From assembly GCA_905236455.1 (NCBI GenBank), contig CAJOPT010000113.1, forward strand, positions 1-44,563: a stretch of DNA of 44,563 nt, given 5' to 3'. Source of the DNA: an uncultured Prevotella sp. Lineage in GTDB: Bacteria; Bacteroidota; Bacteroidia; Bacteroidales; Bacteroidaceae. The position numbers and the translations under genes are program-made. Positions 44,498-44,563 of this stretch are shown one piece after another. How positions within the stretch are numbered: position 1 is the first letter of the stretch; the number at the start of each line of letters is the position of its first letter. Under the pieces are notes generated by a model, which was given only the letters and a program-made list of their open reading frames with translations, made no database searches and was not told where the DNA came from.

Positions 44498-44547
44498 GGT
44501 TGGATTTGCAATCCAACCGTATTGAGTATTAGCATTTGTAATGCTAA
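44498..44547. repeat. REP-like double hairpin
   Basis: GGTTGGATT-TGC-AATCCAACC (9-bp stem) is followed 10 bp later by TTAGCATT-TGT-AATGCTAA (8-bp stem). Paired small hairpins of this kind resemble REP sequences moved by RAYT transposases. No transposase is seen before the window ends. Confidence 0.6.
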
Positions 44548-44563
44548 ATAACAACTTTTATCA

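Larger units (their letters stand above)
44385..44563. other. Right-edge intergenic region with repeats
   Basis: After the receptor stop come a small CACAT/ATGTG hairpin (44394-44406), repeat family III copy 2 and the REP-like hairpins. No coding sequence is visible before the window ends. Confidence 0.5.

Overview
The window looks like chromosomal DNA of a Bacteroidales bacterium, most likely Prevotella or a close relative. Many genes are preceded by the Bacteroidetes sigma-ABfr -7 box (TAnnTTTG), often with TTG or TTTG 19-20 bp upstream. Secreted proteins end in Prevotella-style tails (G-x-YIV-x-GKKV). A surface-lipoprotein signal, a SpoIID-type peptidoglycan protein and a flavodiiron protein also fit an anaerobic gut or oral member of this group. 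No rRNA, tRNA, CRISPR array, prophage or complete insertion sequence was seen.

Layout. 0.3-7.5 kb (minus strand): a tightly packed operon of a fused glycosyltransferase / DUF4922 / SpoIID protein, an AmpG-like permease, N-carbamoylputrescine amidase and agmatine deiminase. 7.7-10.2 kb (minus): the ammonium operon glnK-amtB plus an outer-membrane protein. 10.4-13.3 kb: a restriction-type N-terminal domain protein, holA, an 0.8 kb AT-rich gap and an XRE regulator. 13.4-17.0 kb (plus): pyrK-pyrD and a secreted pectate lyase. 17.2-20.0 kb (minus): aroC, a SlyD-type PPIase and a PD-(D/E)XK (Rpn/transposase-like) protein. 20.2-24.5 kb (plus): a surface lipoprotein, a small exported protein and a subtilisin-like protease. 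24.5-28.7 kb: a candidate small RNA, a hotdog thioesterase convergent with a paaK-ACT operon, then nfeD-SPFH. 28.7-33.2 kb (plus): a WecB-like protein, a MATE exporter and a shortened P1B-type ATPase. 33.2-35.0 kb (minus): galM and a small outer-membrane protein. 35.2-40.0 kb (plus): an M6 metalloprotease and a secreted endonuclease I. 40.1-41.3 kb (minus): a flavodiiron protein. 41.5-44.4 kb (plus): a DUF362 protein overlapping a TonB-dependent receptor.

The most unusual content is repetitive. A 68-bp double-hairpin element lies in frame inside two unrelated genes, agmatine deiminase and the TonB-dependent receptor, and is read in different frames. The two copies differ by base changes that preserve pairing, which resembles Rickettsia palindromic elements. 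Two other repeat families end in a -7 box directly upstream of genes (three copies and two copies) and so may be dispersed promoter modules. A third intergenic repeat has two copies, and a REP-like double hairpin sits at the right edge. Other points of interest are a perfect 50-bp palindrome overlapping a stop codon, a promoter with no ORF but with RNA hairpins at 24.56-24.78 kb, a P1B ATPase that seems to lack most of its nucleotide-binding domain, and a WecB-like protein missing two catalytic residues.

All calls come from reading the sequence and from memory of protein families. No database search or folding program was run.
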